In this document: positions 45,646-55,064 of the stretch, one piece after another
Layout of the letters: the number at the start of each line of letters is the position of its first letter
Numbering within the stretch: the first letter of the stretch is position 1
NCBI GenBank assembly: GCA_013816585.1
Contig: JACDEE010000001.1
Location: forward strand, 263,001 to 327,000
DNA: 64,000 nt
From: Sphingosinicella sp.
Lineage (GTDB): Bacteria > Pseudomonadota > Alphaproteobacteria > Sphingomonadales > Sphingomonadaceae
Reading direction: 5' to 3'
The notes under the pieces: model-generated
The model's input: only the letters and a program-made list of their open reading frames with translations
Told to the model about the DNA's origin: nothing
The model's database searches: none
Program-made: the position numbers and the translations under genes

Positions 45646-46290
45646 ATGTTGGATTTTGCAGATGTACTAACCGCGGCTGGCCTCGCGACGCTGCTACAGG
45701 TGATCCTGATCGATCTCACTATGGCGGGCGATAACGTCGTTATCATGGGGACCCTCACCTCCGGGCTTCCTGAGCGCGAACGTAAGAAAGTCATAATGTT
45801 GGGCGTCGGCATGGCGCTGATATTCCTGATCGGCTTCGCCCTGGTTGCCACTCAGCTTCTGAAGATTACGGGCCTGCTGTTTGCAGGTGGCCTGCTGCTG
45901 TTGTGGGTTTCCTACAATATGTATCGGGAATTAAGACCTGCGAAAGTGACGACCGCCGACGATCCTTTGACCGAAGCGGTGGAGGGTCCGCCCCGGAACA
46001 AGACCTTCCTCAAGGCGGCCATTCAGGTCACCCTGGCCGACCTGTCGATGAGCCTGGACAATGTCCTTGCCGTTGCTGCGGCCGCGCGCGAGCATCCTAC
46101 CGTATTACTGTTCGGCCTGATTTTCTCGGTAACCTTGATGGGTCTTGCCGCCAATCTCGTGGCCAAGTTGGTCCAGCGTTATCATTGGATCGCGTGGATC
46201 GGCCTTGTCGTCATACTCTATGTCGCCGTGAAAATGGTCTACGAAGGTTGGGTTGATCCCGCGGTGGGCATCGGGACTCTCTTTCTCTGA
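45646..46290 (+). CDS. TerC/YjbE family membrane protein, copy 1
   Basis: This 214-residue protein has about seven membrane helices of the TerC superfamily. The acidic intramembrane motifs ILIDLTMAGDNVVIMGTL and TLADLSMSLDNVLAVAAAA are duplicated halves of the fold, with the conserved GDN and LDN metal-site residues. TerC-type proteins (for example MeeY/MeeF) act in metal export, often manganese. It is paired with a paralog 12 bp downstream. Confidence 0.9.
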   Translation: MLDFADVLTAAGLATLLQVILIDLTMAGDNVVIMGTLTSGLPERERKKVIMLGVGMALIFLIGFALVATQLLKITGLLFAGGLLLLWVSYNMYRELRPAKVTTADDPLTEAVEGPPRNKTFLKAAIQVTLADLSMSLDNVLAVAAAAREHPTVLLFGLIFSVTLMGLAANLVAKLVQRYHWIAWIGLVVILYVAVKMVYEGWVDPAVGIGTLFL

Positions 46291-46302
46291 CGAGGTCTGA
46301 TC

Positions 46303-46944
46303 TTGGATATTAGCACCCTTCTATCGTTTGAATCGCTTGCCGCCTTTGGCCAAGTCGTACTGATCGACCTTGTTCTGGCGGGGGATAATGCGATTGTCGT
46401 TGGGGCGCTTGCGGCCGGGCTGCCAGCGGATCAGCGCAAAAAGGTCATTTTGATCGGTATCATAGCCGCCCTGGTCCTTCGTATCGGCTTCGCACTCATC
46501 GTCACTCAGCTCCTTCAAATTGTCGGCCTTATTCTCGCCGGCGGGCTCCTACTTCTATGGGTAGCGTGGAAGATGTACCGTGAACTGCGCCACCCTCATG
46601 CCTCCGCCGGCTCGCCAGAGGTTCAGGGGGACGAGCGTTCAGGCATGCTTCCGGCGAAAAGCTTTGCGGGTGCCGCCTGGGCGGTTGCTCTGGCCGATGT
46701 GAGCATGAGTCTCGACAACGTGCTCGCGGTGGCGGGCGCTGCCCGCGACCATCCCTGGATCTTGATTTTCGGCCTCGTGCTGGCCGTTGGTCTTATGGGC
46801 CTCGCCGCGAATTTGATCGCGAAATATATCGAGCGTTACCGGTGGATTGGCTGGATCGGTCTTTTGGTAATACTCTTCGTGGCAGCTAAGATGATCTTCG
46901 ACGGTTTCACCCACCATGAGGTCGGAATTCTTCGCTTTATCTAA
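46303..46944 (+). CDS. TerC/YjbE family membrane protein, copy 2 (tandem paralog)
   Basis: This 213-residue protein is clearly paralogous to the upstream gene over its whole length: LIDLVLAGDNAIVVGALAAGL and ALADVSMSLDNVLAVAGAAR hold the acidic residues, and the last helix ILFVAAKMIFDGF aligns with ILYVAVKMVYEGW. The start is TTG at 46303, preceded by GAGG. Its third codon positions look less GC-rich than the neighbours by eye, as if the two copies diverged long ago or have different histories. Confidence 0.88.
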   Translation: MDISTLLSFESLAAFGQVVLIDLVLAGDNAIVVGALAAGLPADQRKKVILIGIIAALVLRIGFALIVTQLLQIVGLILAGGLLLLWVAWKMYRELRHPHASAGSPEVQGDERSGMLPAKSFAGAAWAVALADVSMSLDNVLAVAGAARDHPWILIFGLVLAVGLMGLAANLIAKYIERYRWIGWIGLLVILFVAAKMIFDGFTHHEVGILRFI

Positions 46945-46965
46945 GTGGATGAGTGCCGAATTTGC

Positions 46966-47664
46966 CTAGGCGAGATGTTGCTTGAAGAAGTCATAAGTGC
47001 GGCTGTCGGCAATCTGAGCAGTTGCGTCACTTCGGCGCTTTCCCATCTCGGTCGCGAAGCCATGATCCTCGCCGGGATAGTCGTGCAAAGTCACCTGCGG
47101 GTGATCGTCCAGCGCCGAATGAACCCTGGCCTGGCCGGCCTTGGACACGAAATGGTCGTCGCCGGCAATGTGGAGCATCAGCGGGCGAGCGATCTTGTCC
47201 TTCGCCTCCAGCAACGGGTCCAGCTCGACCGGATAATAGCCGACGCTGGCGTCTATGCCGGTCCGTGTTGACGTCATGAAGGCAAGGCGTCCACCCAGGC
47301 AGTAGCCGACACACCCGACTTTGCCCTCGCCGCCCAACCTCGATCGGGCCTCTCTGATCACGGCTTCGATGTCGCGCACGCCCTGATCCTGGTTGAACTT
47401 GCCCATCAGCTTCAGCGCCTGCTGGAATTCCGGCTCGACGTCCGGGTCCAGCTCCACCCCCGGCTCGATCCGCCAGAAAAGGTCGGGGGCGAAGCACAGA
47501 TAGCCGTCCTCAGCCCATCGCTCGCATCTTTGCCGGATACCCAGATTGACTCCGAAAATCTCCTGAATGACGATTACCGCGCCGCGGGGATTGCCTTCCG
47601 GCTCGGCGAGGAAGGTCTTGAACTGCCCTTCGCCGTCCAGCGTGGCGACATCGATCATTCCCAT
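46966..47664 (-). CDS. Dienelactone hydrolase family protein
   Basis: This 232-residue alpha/beta hydrolase has the dienelactone hydrolase pattern: IQEIFGVNLGIR near the N-terminus, the nucleophile elbow GYCLGG with catalytic cysteine, the acid in AGDDHFVS and the histidine in GEDHGFA. It is not linked to an aromatic catabolic cluster, so a general esterase role is likely. It is the only leftward gene in the origin-right region before holA. Starts at 47664 or 47658 are possible. Confidence 0.88.
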   Translation of the reverse strand: MGMIDVATLDGEGQFKTFLAEPEGNPRGAVIVIQEIFGVNLGIRQRCERWAEDGYLCFAPDLFWRIEPGVELDPDVEPEFQQALKLMGKFNQDQGVRDIEAVIREARSRLGGEGKVGCVGYCLGGRLAFMTSTRTGIDASVGYYPVELDPLLEAKDKIARPLMLHIAGDDHFVSKAGQARVHSALDDHPQVTLHDYPGEDHGFATEMGKRRSDATAQIADSRTYDFFKQHLA

Positions 47665-47741
47665 GCCCGTCTCCTTCGGCTTGCGGCCTTGGCCTTATCT
47701 ATACACATAAGGCAGCCGCCATTCGCAAGGGAGCTTTGTCC

Positions 47742-47966
47742 ATGAAAGTCACGATCGATATCGACTGCACGCCTGAAGAGGCGCGCCGGTTCATGGGGCT
47801 TCCGGACCTCGGTCCGATCCATGATGCCTATCTGGATAAGATGAGCAAGGCGATGACTGAGGGGCTGTCCCCTGACGTCATGACCGAAATGATGAAATCC
47901 TGGGGTCCGATGGGCGAGACTGGCCTCGCCATGATGACCCAGATATTCAAACAGGGCGGGAAGTGA
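47742..47966 (+). CDS. DUF6489 family small protein
   Basis: This is a 74-residue protein (MKVTIDIDCTPEEARRFMG...). Its beta-alpha pattern and the PEEARRFMGLPDLGP segment match a small family found upstream of mnmE in sphingomonads. Its function is unknown. I chose ATG 47742 with GGGAG upstream over TTG 47736. The stop overlaps the mnmE GTG start, so the two are likely coupled. Confidence 0.82.
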   Translation: MKVTIDIDCTPEEARRFMGLPDLGPIHDAYLDKMSKAMTEGLSPDVMTEMMKSWGPMGETGLAMMTQIFKQGGK

Positions 47967-49249
47967 CGGGAGACACGATCTACGCTTTGTCTTCGGGCAA
48001 TCCTCCCGCGGCGATCGCCATCGTCCGGATCAGCGGGCCACAAGCGGGCCTCGCGCTCGAACGGCTGGCAGGGAAAATTCCGGAGCCGCGCCACGCCGGC
48101 CTTTCCGCCTTGCGCGACCCCGAAAGCGGACAGACGCTCGATAATGCGCTGACCTTGTGGTTCCCCGGGCCCGGCAGTTCGACCGGAGAAAATCTGGCCG
48201 AGTTGCATCTGCACGGCGGAAGGGCGGTCGTGGCCGCGGTTTCGGCGGTGCTCGGCCGATTTGACGGCTTTCGCGCCGCCGAACCGGGGGAATTTACCCG
48301 CCGTGCCTTCGAAAATGGCCGGATCGACCTGGCCGAAGCCGAAGGGCTGGCGGATCTTCTGACCGCCGAGACGGAGAGTCAGCGCCGTGCCGCGTTGTTG
48401 CTCGCGGGCGGTGGTCTCAGCCGCCAGGTCGAGGGATGGCAGCAGAGGATATTGGGCCTGAGCGCTGCGGTGGAGGCCGCGCTCGATTTTTCCGATGAGG
48501 TCGATGTCGGTGACGAGCTTCCCCGAGGCTGGCTCGATCGACTGCGGAATCTGGCCGGCGAAATGTCGGCGGTGTTGGCCGGCCCCCCGGCCGAACGCCT
48601 CAAGGAAGGCATAAAGGTTGTGATCGCCGGCCCGCCCAATGCGGGTAAGTCAACTCTTCTCAATAGGTTAGCCGGGCGGCAGGCGGCGATTACGTCGGCG
48701 ATCGCCGGCACCACCCGGGACCTGGTGGAAGCGCCGACGGCGCTTGGCGGCATTCCGTTCCTGCTGGTCGACACGGCCGGCCTCCGTGAAAGTACCGATG
48801 AGATAGAGACGATTGGCGTAGGCCTGGCCCAAGCCAGCCTGGAGGACGCCGATATCATCCTGTGGCTCGGTTCTCCTGAAGACTGTCCGGATCGCGAGCG
48901 CGCGATCCTCGTCGAAACCAGGTCGGATCTCGCCAAACCCCTCCATCCGGAGGCGGAAGTTCATTTGTCAGGGGCAACAGGGGAAGGCGTGGATCGGCTG
49001 GTCGCCTTGCTGCTGGACCGCAGCAAGATGCTGATCCCGCAGGAGGGGGAGGTGGCAATCAATCGCCGGCACCGGTCCATCCTCCTTTCGAGCCTTACGA
49101 GCCTCGCCGATGCCGGCGCGGCTCATGACCTGCTGATCCGGTCCGAATATCTTCGGCAGGCGAGAGGCCAGTTGGACCGCATAACCGGCCGTGCGGGCGT
49201 GGAAGATATGCTGGATTCGCTCTTTGGTGCCTTCTGCATTGGAAAGTGA
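47963..49249 (+). CDS. mnmE: tRNA modification GTPase MnmE
   Basis: MnmE, with MnmG, installs the cmnm5 group on U34 of certain tRNAs. The 428-residue protein has an N-terminal folate-binding domain (IYALSSGNPPAAIAIVRISG), a helical domain, an inserted G domain with GPPNAGKS (223-230) and DTAGL, and the C-terminal CIGK with catalytic C426. The start is GTG 47963 overlapping the DUF6489 stop. A parS palindrome begins one base after its TGA. Confidence 0.97.
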   Translation: MTGDTIYALSSGNPPAAIAIVRISGPQAGLALERLAGKIPEPRHAGLSALRDPESGQTLDNALTLWFPGPGSSTGENLAELHLHGGRAVVAAVSAVLGRFDGFRAAEPGEFTRRAFENGRIDLAEAEGLADLLTAETESQRRAALLLAGGGLSRQVEGWQQRILGLSAAVEAALDFSDEVDVGDELPRGWLDRLRNLAGEMSAVLAGPPAERLKEGIKVVIAGPPNAGKSTLLNRLAGRQAAITSAIAGTTRDLVEAPTALGGIPFLLVDTAGLRESTDEIETIGVGLAQASLEDADIILWLGSPEDCPDRERAILVETRSDLAKPLHPEAEVHLSGATGEGVDRLVALLLDRSKMLIPQEGEVAINRRHRSILLSSLTSLADAGAAHDLLIRSEYLRQARGQLDRITGRAGVEDMLDSLFGAFCIGK

Positions 49250-49265
49250 TGTTCCACGTGGAACA
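49250..49265. other. parS: parS site 1 (ParB-binding palindrome)
   Basis: TGTTCCACGTGGAACA is a perfect 16-bp palindrome matching the bacterial parS consensus. It occupies the short mnmE-mnmG spacer, immediately after the mnmE stop. ParB is encoded at 52585-53460. Confidence 0.92.
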
Positions 49266-49302
49266 TTTTGACAGAAACAGCCGGCGCGCCTAGCCACCCG
49301 GT

Positions 49303-51150
49303 ATGAGCGACCGGTTCGATATCATCGTCGTTGGCGGCGGCCACGCGGGCTGCGAGGCCGCAGCCGCGGCTACGCGCATGGGCGCGTCGGTGGCGCTGGT
49401 GAGCTTCAACCGCGATTCAATCGGCGCCATGTCCTGCAATCCCGCTATTGGCGGTTTGGGGAAGGGTCATTTGGTTCGTGAAGTGGACGCCTTTGACGGC
49501 CTGATTGGCCAGGCGGCGGACCATGCGGCGATCCATTATCGCATGCTCAATTCGAGCAAAGGCGCGGCGGTTCGCGGTCCCCGCGTGCAAGCCGATCGCA
49601 GACGCTACAAGGCGGCCATTCACAATCTTCTCGCGGCCGAGACCAATTTGACCATCATCGAAGGCGAAGCGACCGCGCTGAGCCTCGAGGGGCGCAGTGT
49701 GCGGGGATTGGTTCTGAACGATGGCCGGCAAATCGCGGCGTTGGCGGTTATTCTGGCGACCGGCACCTTCCTGGGCGGCAAGCTCCATTTTGGAATGAAC
49801 AGCAGCTTTGGGGGGCGGGTGGGGGAACGGGCCGCTACCGCGATGGCGCACCAGTTGCGGGATCTTGAGCTCCCTTTGGCACGGCTCAAGACTGGAACCC
49901 CGCCGCGCCTTGACGGGCGGACGATCGACTGGGCGGCACTTGAGCGGCAGCCCTCGGATAATGGCGAATGGACTATGTCCTCGATGGGTGAGCGTGAGGC
50001 TCCGCAGCTTTTCTGCGCGATTACGCGGACCAACGAGCGGACGCATGAGATCATCCGGGCCTCGCTCGATCGATCGCCGCTTTTCGCGGGCGAAATTAGC
50101 GGCGTTGGCCCGCGTTATTGCCCGTCGATCGAGGACAAGGTCCATCGCTTCGCGGACCGTGATAGCCATCAGGTCTTCCTCGAACCGGAGGGTCTCGACG
50201 ACCCGCTTATCTACCCCAATGGAATTTCGACGTCGCTTCCCGAAGATGTGCAACTGGCTATGGTCCGCACGATGGCCGGGTTGGAGCGGGCGGAAATCGC
50301 GCAGCCAGGCTATGCGGTGGAATATGACTACGTCGACCCGCGCATCCTGGAGCCGACATTGGCGGTTCGCGAGGTGGACGGCCTGTATCTTGCCGGCCAG
50401 ATCAATGGGACGACCGGCTATGAGGAAGCGGCGGCCCAGGGGCTCGTCGCCGGGCTGAATGCCGCGGCCGCCGCCTCGGGCCGGCCCTCGATCCTGCTCG
50501 ACCGCAGCGATTCCTATATGGGGGTGATGATCGACGATCTGACGCTACAGGGTGTCACCGAACCCTACCGGATGCTGACCGCCCGCGCCGAATATCGCCT
50601 CCGGCTTCGCGCCGACAATGCCGAAGCGCGCTTAACCCCGCAGGCCATTCAGTCCGGTTGCGTATCGGCCCGGCGGACGCGCCTCTTCGAGAAGGGCGAA
50701 GCGGAACGAGCGGGGATAAATGCTCTTTTACAGGCTTCGTATAGCGCCGCAGATTTGAACGACCGGGGGGTCGGCGTGCGCGATGACGGAGCCAAGCGGA
50801 CCCTGGCCGACTGGCTCCGTTTTCCTGAACTGGATAGCACGGTCCTCGGTCAACTGGAGCCGGGACTGAAATCCTATCGGCCAGCGTGGGTGGATGAGGT
50901 CATACAGGATCACCGCTATGCGCCCTATGTTGCACGCCAGCAGGCTGAGGTCATCAGGCTCAAGGCCGACGAAGCGATTCGGATACCTGGCGATATAGAC
51001 TATGGCTCAATCGCCGGGCTCTCCACAGAAATGGTCGAACGCCTTTCGACCTCGCGTCCCGCCACTTTGGGCGCTGCGGGTAGGGTCAGGGGAATAACGC
51101 CCGCCGCGCTTGCTGCTATCCTTGTTCATGCCCGGCGACGTGCAGCCTGA
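49303..51150 (+). CDS. mnmG: tRNA uridine-5-carboxymethylaminomethyl modification enzyme MnmG
   Basis: MnmG (GidA) is the FAD/NADH partner of MnmE. The 615-residue protein opens with the FAD loop [14 protein letters not shown], followed by [21 protein letters not shown] (read in parts) and RGPRVQADR. It then has the catalytic-region [21 protein letters not shown], and the C-terminal helical MnmE-binding domain. Length and motifs are typical. The stop shares a base with the rsmG start (TGATG). Confidence 0.97.
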   Translation: MSDRFDIIVVGGGHAGCEAAAAATRMGASVALVSFNRDSIGAMSCNPAIGGLGKGHLVREVDAFDGLIGQAADHAAIHYRMLNSSKGAAVRGPRVQADRRRYKAAIHNLLAAETNLTIIEGEATALSLEGRSVRGLVLNDGRQIAALAVILATGTFLGGKLHFGMNSSFGGRVGERAATAMAHQLRDLELPLARLKTGTPPRLDGRTIDWAALERQPSDNGEWTMSSMGEREAPQLFCAITRTNERTHEIIRASLDRSPLFAGEISGVGPRYCPSIEDKVHRFADRDSHQVFLEPEGLDDPLIYPNGISTSLPEDVQLAMVRTMAGLERAEIAQPGYAVEYDYVDPRILEPTLAVREVDGLYLAGQINGTTGYEEAAAQGLVAGLNAAAAASGRPSILLDRSDSYMGVMIDDLTLQGVTEPYRMLTARAEYRLRLRADNAEARLTPQAIQSGCVSARRTRLFEKGEAERAGINALLQASYSAADLNDRGVGVRDDGAKRTLADWLRFPELDSTVLGQLEPGLKSYRPAWVDEVIQDHRYAPYVARQQAEVIRLKADEAIRIPGDIDYGSIAGLSTEMVERLSTSRPATLGAAGRVRGITPAALAAILVHARRRAA

Positions 51151-51809
51151 TGGACGAGGAAGCGGCCCGGTCGTGGGTGGAGCAGAATTTCAATGTTTCA
51201 CGTGAAACAATGGGGCTGCTAGATGCCTTCATTGTGTTTCTGGAAGCCCAAAATGAGCTCCAGAATCTTGTTTCACGTGGAACATTGGCGAACGTTTGGA
51301 CCCGCCATATTGTCGATTCAGCTCAATTATTGACATTCGCACCGACCAAAAGCGGGAGCTGGCTCGACCTGGGAACGGGTGCGGGATTCCCGGGATTGAT
51401 CGTCGGACTGTTACACGAAGGTCCAGTGACTCTCGTGGAGGAGCGCCGAAAAAGGGCGGAATTCCTTCAGCAGGCCGCGGGATTGCTCGGCATCGCCGAC
51501 AAGATTTTCATTAAGGCCGTAAAAGCCGAACGCATCGAATCAATCGCCTATAACGTGATAAGCGCGCGTGCTTTCGCCCCGCTGGACCGTCTTTTGGAGA
51601 TTAGCCACAGGTTTTCCACAGATAAAACGCGCTTCATCCTGCCAAAAGGGCGAAACGCATCTTCCGAACTGGAAGCGGCCAAAGCTTCATGGCAGGGTGA
51701 CTTCCGGCTCGAACAGAGCCTTACCGACGCCGATGCGCGGATCATCGTCGCGGAACGGGTAAGCCCGAAGGCCCAAGGCCTGGCGGCAAAGGGGAGGCGC
51801 GTTCGATGA
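51150..51809 (+). CDS. rsmG: 16S rRNA (guanine527-N7)-methyltransferase RsmG
   Basis: RsmG (GidB) methylates G527 of 16S rRNA. The 219-residue protein shows the SAM loop DLGTGAGFPGLIVGL and the usual KFNLVSR-like segment, here QNLVSRGTL. Two parS sites lie inside its 5' part and encode NVSRET and LVSRGT. Its TGA overlaps the parA ATG (ATGA). Confidence 0.95.
   Translation: MDEEAARSWVEQNFNVSRETMGLLDAFIVFLEAQNELQNLVSRGTLANVWTRHIVDSAQLLTFAPTKSGSWLDLGTGAGFPGLIVGLLHEGPVTLVEERRKRAEFLQQAAGLLGIADKIFIKAVKAERIESIAYNVISARAFAPLDRLLEISHRFSTDKTRFILPKGRNASSELEAAKASWQGDFRLEQSLTDADARIIVAERVSPKAQGLAAKGRRVR
51194..51209. other. parS: parS site 2, inside rsmG
   Basis: TGTTTCACGTGAAACA is a perfect 16-bp palindrome matching the parS consensus, within the codons for NVSRET of RsmG. 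Confidence 0.93.
51269..51284. other. parS: parS site 3, inside rsmG
   Basis: TGTTTCACGTGGAACA fits the degenerate parS consensus with one break in palindromy. It lies 59 bp after site 2, within the codons for LVSRGT of RsmG. Confidence 0.9.
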
Positions 51810-52588
51810 TAAGAATAGCCGTAGCCAATCAAAAAGGCGGCGTGGGCAAGACCACCACCGCGATCAACCTAGCGACGGCTCTCGCCGCCACCGGTTGGAA
51901 GGTCCTCCTGGTCGATCTGGATCCCCAGGGGAATGCCTCCACGGGTCTCGGCGTCGGCCACGATCAGCGGCTTCGTTCAAGCTATGAATTGCTTACTGGC
52001 GAATGCACGCTGGATGAAGCCGTGATCGCGACGCGTGTGCCCCGCCTCGACCTGATCGCCTCCACGGTCGATCTTTCCGGCGCGGAGATTGAGCTCGTCG
52101 AATATGAGGAGCGTACCCACCGGCTCGATAAATCGCTGAACGGCGCCACTCCCGGACGTTGGGATGTGTGCCTGATCGACTGCCCGCCGTCGCTTGGCCT
52201 GCTGACGATCAATGCGCTCGCGGCGGCACAATCGATCCTGGTGCCGCTGCAGGCCGAATTCTTTGCTCTCGAGGGCCTTAGCCAGCTCCTTCAGACGGTC
52301 GAGAGAGTCAGGGCGCGCTTCAATCCGGAGCTTACCATTCTTGGCGTGGCCCTCACCATGTACGACAAGCGCAACAACCTATCGAGCCAAGTGGCCGACG
52401 ATGTGAAGGCCTGCCTCGGCAAGACCGTGTTCGACACCGTCATTCCCCGCAACGTACGCTTGTCCGAAGCGCCCAGCCACGGAATCCCCGCCTTGATCTA
52501 CGACATTCGCTGCCCCGGATCCGAAGCCTATATGGCGCTTGCCCGCGAATTGATCGCGCGGCTGCCCAAGCCGGCGGTGGCGGCGTGA
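51806..52588 (+). CDS. parA: Chromosome partitioning ATPase ParA
   Basis: ParA is the Walker-type ATPase that moves ParB-parS complexes during chromosome segregation. The 260-residue protein has the deviant Walker A KGGVGKTTTAIN (from residue 10), DLDPQGNASTGLG, and the Walker B VCLIDCPPSLGLL. It starts in the rsmG stop and overlaps parB by four bases. Confidence 0.97.
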   Translation: MIRIAVANQKGGVGKTTTAINLATALAATGWKVLLVDLDPQGNASTGLGVGHDQRLRSSYELLTGECTLDEAVIATRVPRLDLIASTVDLSGAEIELVEYEERTHRLDKSLNGATPGRWDVCLIDCPPSLGLLTINALAAAQSILVPLQAEFFALEGLSQLLQTVERVRARFNPELTILGVALTMYDKRNNLSSQVADDVKACLGKTVFDTVIPRNVRLSEAPSHGIPALIYDIRCPGSEAYMALARELIARLPKPAVAA

Positions 52589-53460
52589 GCGACGAAATCC
52601 CGCTGAAGAAACGTCCCTCGGGCCTCGGCCGCGGATTGTCCTCCCTGCTGGGGGAGGTGGCGCAGGAAGCACCGCTTTCCGGCGGACGCGGCCTGCAGAT
52701 GCTGTCGGTTTCCAACATCGAACCCAATCCCGCCCAGCCGCGCCGCCATTTCGATGATGCGGCCCTGGCCGAACTGGCCTCGTCAATCCAGGCGCGGGGG
52801 CTGATCCAGCCGATCGTCGTACGGCCGCACGGCGCGCGATACCAGATCGTCGCCGGCGAACGACGCTGGCGCGCGGCGCAGGCGGCGCGATTGCACGAAG
52901 TTCCGGTCATCGTCCGCGAATTCGACGATATCGAGACCCTCGAAGTCGCGATCGTCGAGAATATCCAGCGCCAGGACCTCAATGCGATCGAGGAAGCGGA
53001 GGCCTATAAACGGCTGATCGACGAGTTCGGCCACACCCAGGAAGCGCTTGGTCGGCTGGTCCACAAATCGCGCAGCCATGTGGCTAACCTTCTGAGATTG
53101 CTTGACCTTCCTGACAAAGTGAAGAATTTGCTGGCGTCAGGCGAGATCAGCATGGGCCATGCTCGCGCGCTGATTTCCGCCGACGATCCCGAAGCGATGG
53201 CAGTCGAGGTTGCCAAACGCGGACTTTCGGTACGGGATACCGAAAGACTGGTCCGCTCGGGCAGGCCGCGAAAGCCCGGGGAGCGTCCGGGCGGAGCCGT
53301 CAATGCCGATATCGAAGCGCTGGAGCGGCAATTGGGCGACATGGTGGGGCTCAAGGTCAAGATCACCCACGCCCCTTTGGGCGGTACCGTGACGCTCGTT
53401 TATTCGACATTGGATCAGCTCGACATGATCTGCCAACGCCTCAGCGGCGAGAAGATCTAG
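52585..53460 (+). CDS. parB: Chromosome partitioning protein ParB
   Basis: ParB is the CTP-dependent DNA clamp that loads at parS. The 291-residue protein has the N-terminal CTPase/ParB domain (NPAQPRRHFDD, GERRWRAAQAA, ENIQRQDLNAIEEA), a helix-turn-helix DNA-binding domain (LVHKSRSHVANLLRLL) and a C-terminal dimerisation segment. The start is GTG 52585, overlapping the parA stop. Its target sites are the three parS sequences upstream. Confidence 0.97.
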   Translation: MSDEIPLKKRPSGLGRGLSSLLGEVAQEAPLSGGRGLQMLSVSNIEPNPAQPRRHFDDAALAELASSIQARGLIQPIVVRPHGARYQIVAGERRWRAAQAARLHEVPVIVREFDDIETLEVAIVENIQRQDLNAIEEAEAYKRLIDEFGHTQEALGRLVHKSRSHVANLLRLLDLPDKVKNLLASGEISMGHARALISADDPEAMAVEVAKRGLSVRDTERLVRSGRPRKPGERPGGAVNADIEALERQLGDMVGLKVKITHAPLGGTVTLVYSTLDQLDMICQRLSGEKI

Positions 53461-53535
53461 GAATCTCGCCGCAACGGCGCCAGCCACGCGGTCATGACGT
53501 CAGCCGTGGCGGTGCGACAGGCAGGACAGCCAGTA

Positions 53536-54558
53536 TTATCGGAGGCGCGCGGCCTGCCGGCATATCGCAAATAATTCCTCGTCGATCGCTACCGCGCCGA
53601 TGCCGCCCGACGTCATAGCCTGACGCTCCGCCTCGATCAGGCGGGAAATCCCCTTGGCGATAAGATCCGAACGCCAACGCGAAAGCTGCGCCGAGACGCC
53701 GTCTTTCTCCTTGAAAAAGATCGCCTTGCCCTGTGACGCCATGACGGCGGCGACGCTATTGCCCCGCTCCACTTCGGCGCGGAGCCTGGCGAGCAACGCC
53801 ATGCGGCGGAGCAGGGCGCGGGTCAGCCTGATCCCTTCCACGCCCTCGCTTCGAAGACGGACCAGCTCATTCTGCAGAGTAAGGAGATCGCCGCCCGCGA
53901 CGCTTTCGACCAACCGGCTAAGATCGCCTTCCTCGCTGGCCGCGCCTACCGCGTCGATGACGTCATGGTCGATTGGCTGCGGCCGTTCGGGCGAAGCATC
54001 AGCATAGAGGGCGAATTTGGTGAGCTCCTGGCTGATGGTTGCCCGGTTACCCGCGGCCGCGCCGGCGATCCGCCGGGCAATATCCGGACGCACCTGCAGG
54101 CCGAGCGCCCGGCCCATGTCGAGCACCAGCGTGTCGGCCTCGCGCCCATCGGGGACATAGCTTGCGAATGCGAGCGCGCGCGGCTCGGCCAGTGCGAGCT
54201 TCAGCAACTTCGAAGCGGGCTTGAGCGCGTTGGCGACGATCGCCACGGGATTGCTCGCGCCCGAGGCTTCCAGCAACGCCTCCACCGCGAGCAATATCTC
54301 GTCGCCCGCGGGTTCGACCACGATCGCGCGCCCGCCGCCGAACAACGAGATGGAGGCGGCCTCGTCGGCAAGGCGCGCGGGGTCCGACTTGAGGTCCGGC
54401 CCGCTGAGATCTACCCGCTCCACATCGGCGCCGGCGCCGTCGACCAGCGCCTTGGCCAGCGCGCGCGATCCGGCCTCGTCAGGCCCGTGGAATAAAAAGA
54501 AAGCCACCTCTCCGGGTGTCTTCAGCGCGCGCTCGATCTGGGCGCGGTTCGCCTTCAC
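53536..54558 (-). CDS. holA: DNA polymerase III delta subunit
   Basis: HolA is the clamp-loader delta subunit that opens the sliding clamp. The 340-residue protein has a degenerate AAA+ N-terminal fold (FFLFHGPDEAGSRALAKAL) and the C-terminal collar domain. Sequence identity in this family is low, but length and linkage to lptE (lptE-holA with four-base overlap) are typical. It is convergent with parB across 75 bp. Confidence 0.92.
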   Translation of the reverse strand: MKANRAQIERALKTPGEVAFFLFHGPDEAGSRALAKALVDGAGADVERVDLSGPDLKSDPARLADEAASISLFGGGRAIVVEPAGDEILLAVEALLEASGASNPVAIVANALKPASKLLKLALAEPRALAFASYVPDGREADTLVLDMGRALGLQVRPDIARRIAGAAAGNRATISQELTKFALYADASPERPQPIDHDVIDAVGAASEEGDLSRLVESVAGGDLLTLQNELVRLRSEGVEGIRLTRALLRRMALLARLRAEVERGNSVAAVMASQGKAIFFKEKDGVSAQLSRWRSDLIAKGISRLIEAERQAMTSGGIGAVAIDEELFAICRQAARLR

Positions 54559-55064
54559 CGCGACTGAGTTTCCCTAGCGCCGTCGCGCGAGGCGTAAAGG
54601 GCAACGCGCGAAATTATCTGGTCCGCAACCTCCTTGGAGAGTCGCTCCAGCGCCGTCTGCTCGGCGGCAACGGTCGCATATTCAGATCCGACCACGTCGA
54701 TCCCGGCATCCGACCCGGCGGTGGCGTCGAGCAGCACCGTGCCGACGGCAGCATCCACCAGACGGTAGCGAGCCCGAAGGGTGCGCCGCTCGCGCGTGAC
54801 GGAATCGTCAGAGCGAATGCCGAAGCCGGAAATGTCGTCGTCCAGCTCGACCTCCAGCTTATAGCGGGGAGAGCCTCCCATTTCCTGGCCCAGCCGGTCC
54901 TGTAACGCCGTCCGCACCAGCCATCCGGCCCGGCCGGCTATTGGGCCAACCTCGACCGAACGCAGGGCCTGCGCCACCGGGCCGGCTGCCCCACCCCCAT
55001 AAAGAGGCCTTAGGCCGCAGCCCGTCAGCAGCAATATCAAGGCGAGGGCGAATGTCCTCATCAT
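54555..55064 (-). CDS. lptE: LPS assembly lipoprotein LptE
   Basis: LptE plugs the LptD outer-membrane translocon that inserts lipopolysaccharide. The 169-residue lipoprotein has lipobox LTGC (C16) and [10 protein letters not shown] right after it, characteristic of alphaproteobacterial LptE. It sits between leuS and holA, the usual order leuS-lptE-holA in proteobacteria. Its start overlaps the leuS stop. Confidence 0.93.
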   Translation of the reverse strand: MMRTFALALILLLTGCGLRPLYGGGAAGPVAQALRSVEVGPIAGRAGWLVRTALQDRLGQEMGGSPRYKLEVELDDDISGFGIRSDDSVTRERRTLRARYRLVDAAVGTVLLDATAGSDAGIDVVGSEYATVAAEQTALERLSKEVADQIISRVALYASRDGARETQSR

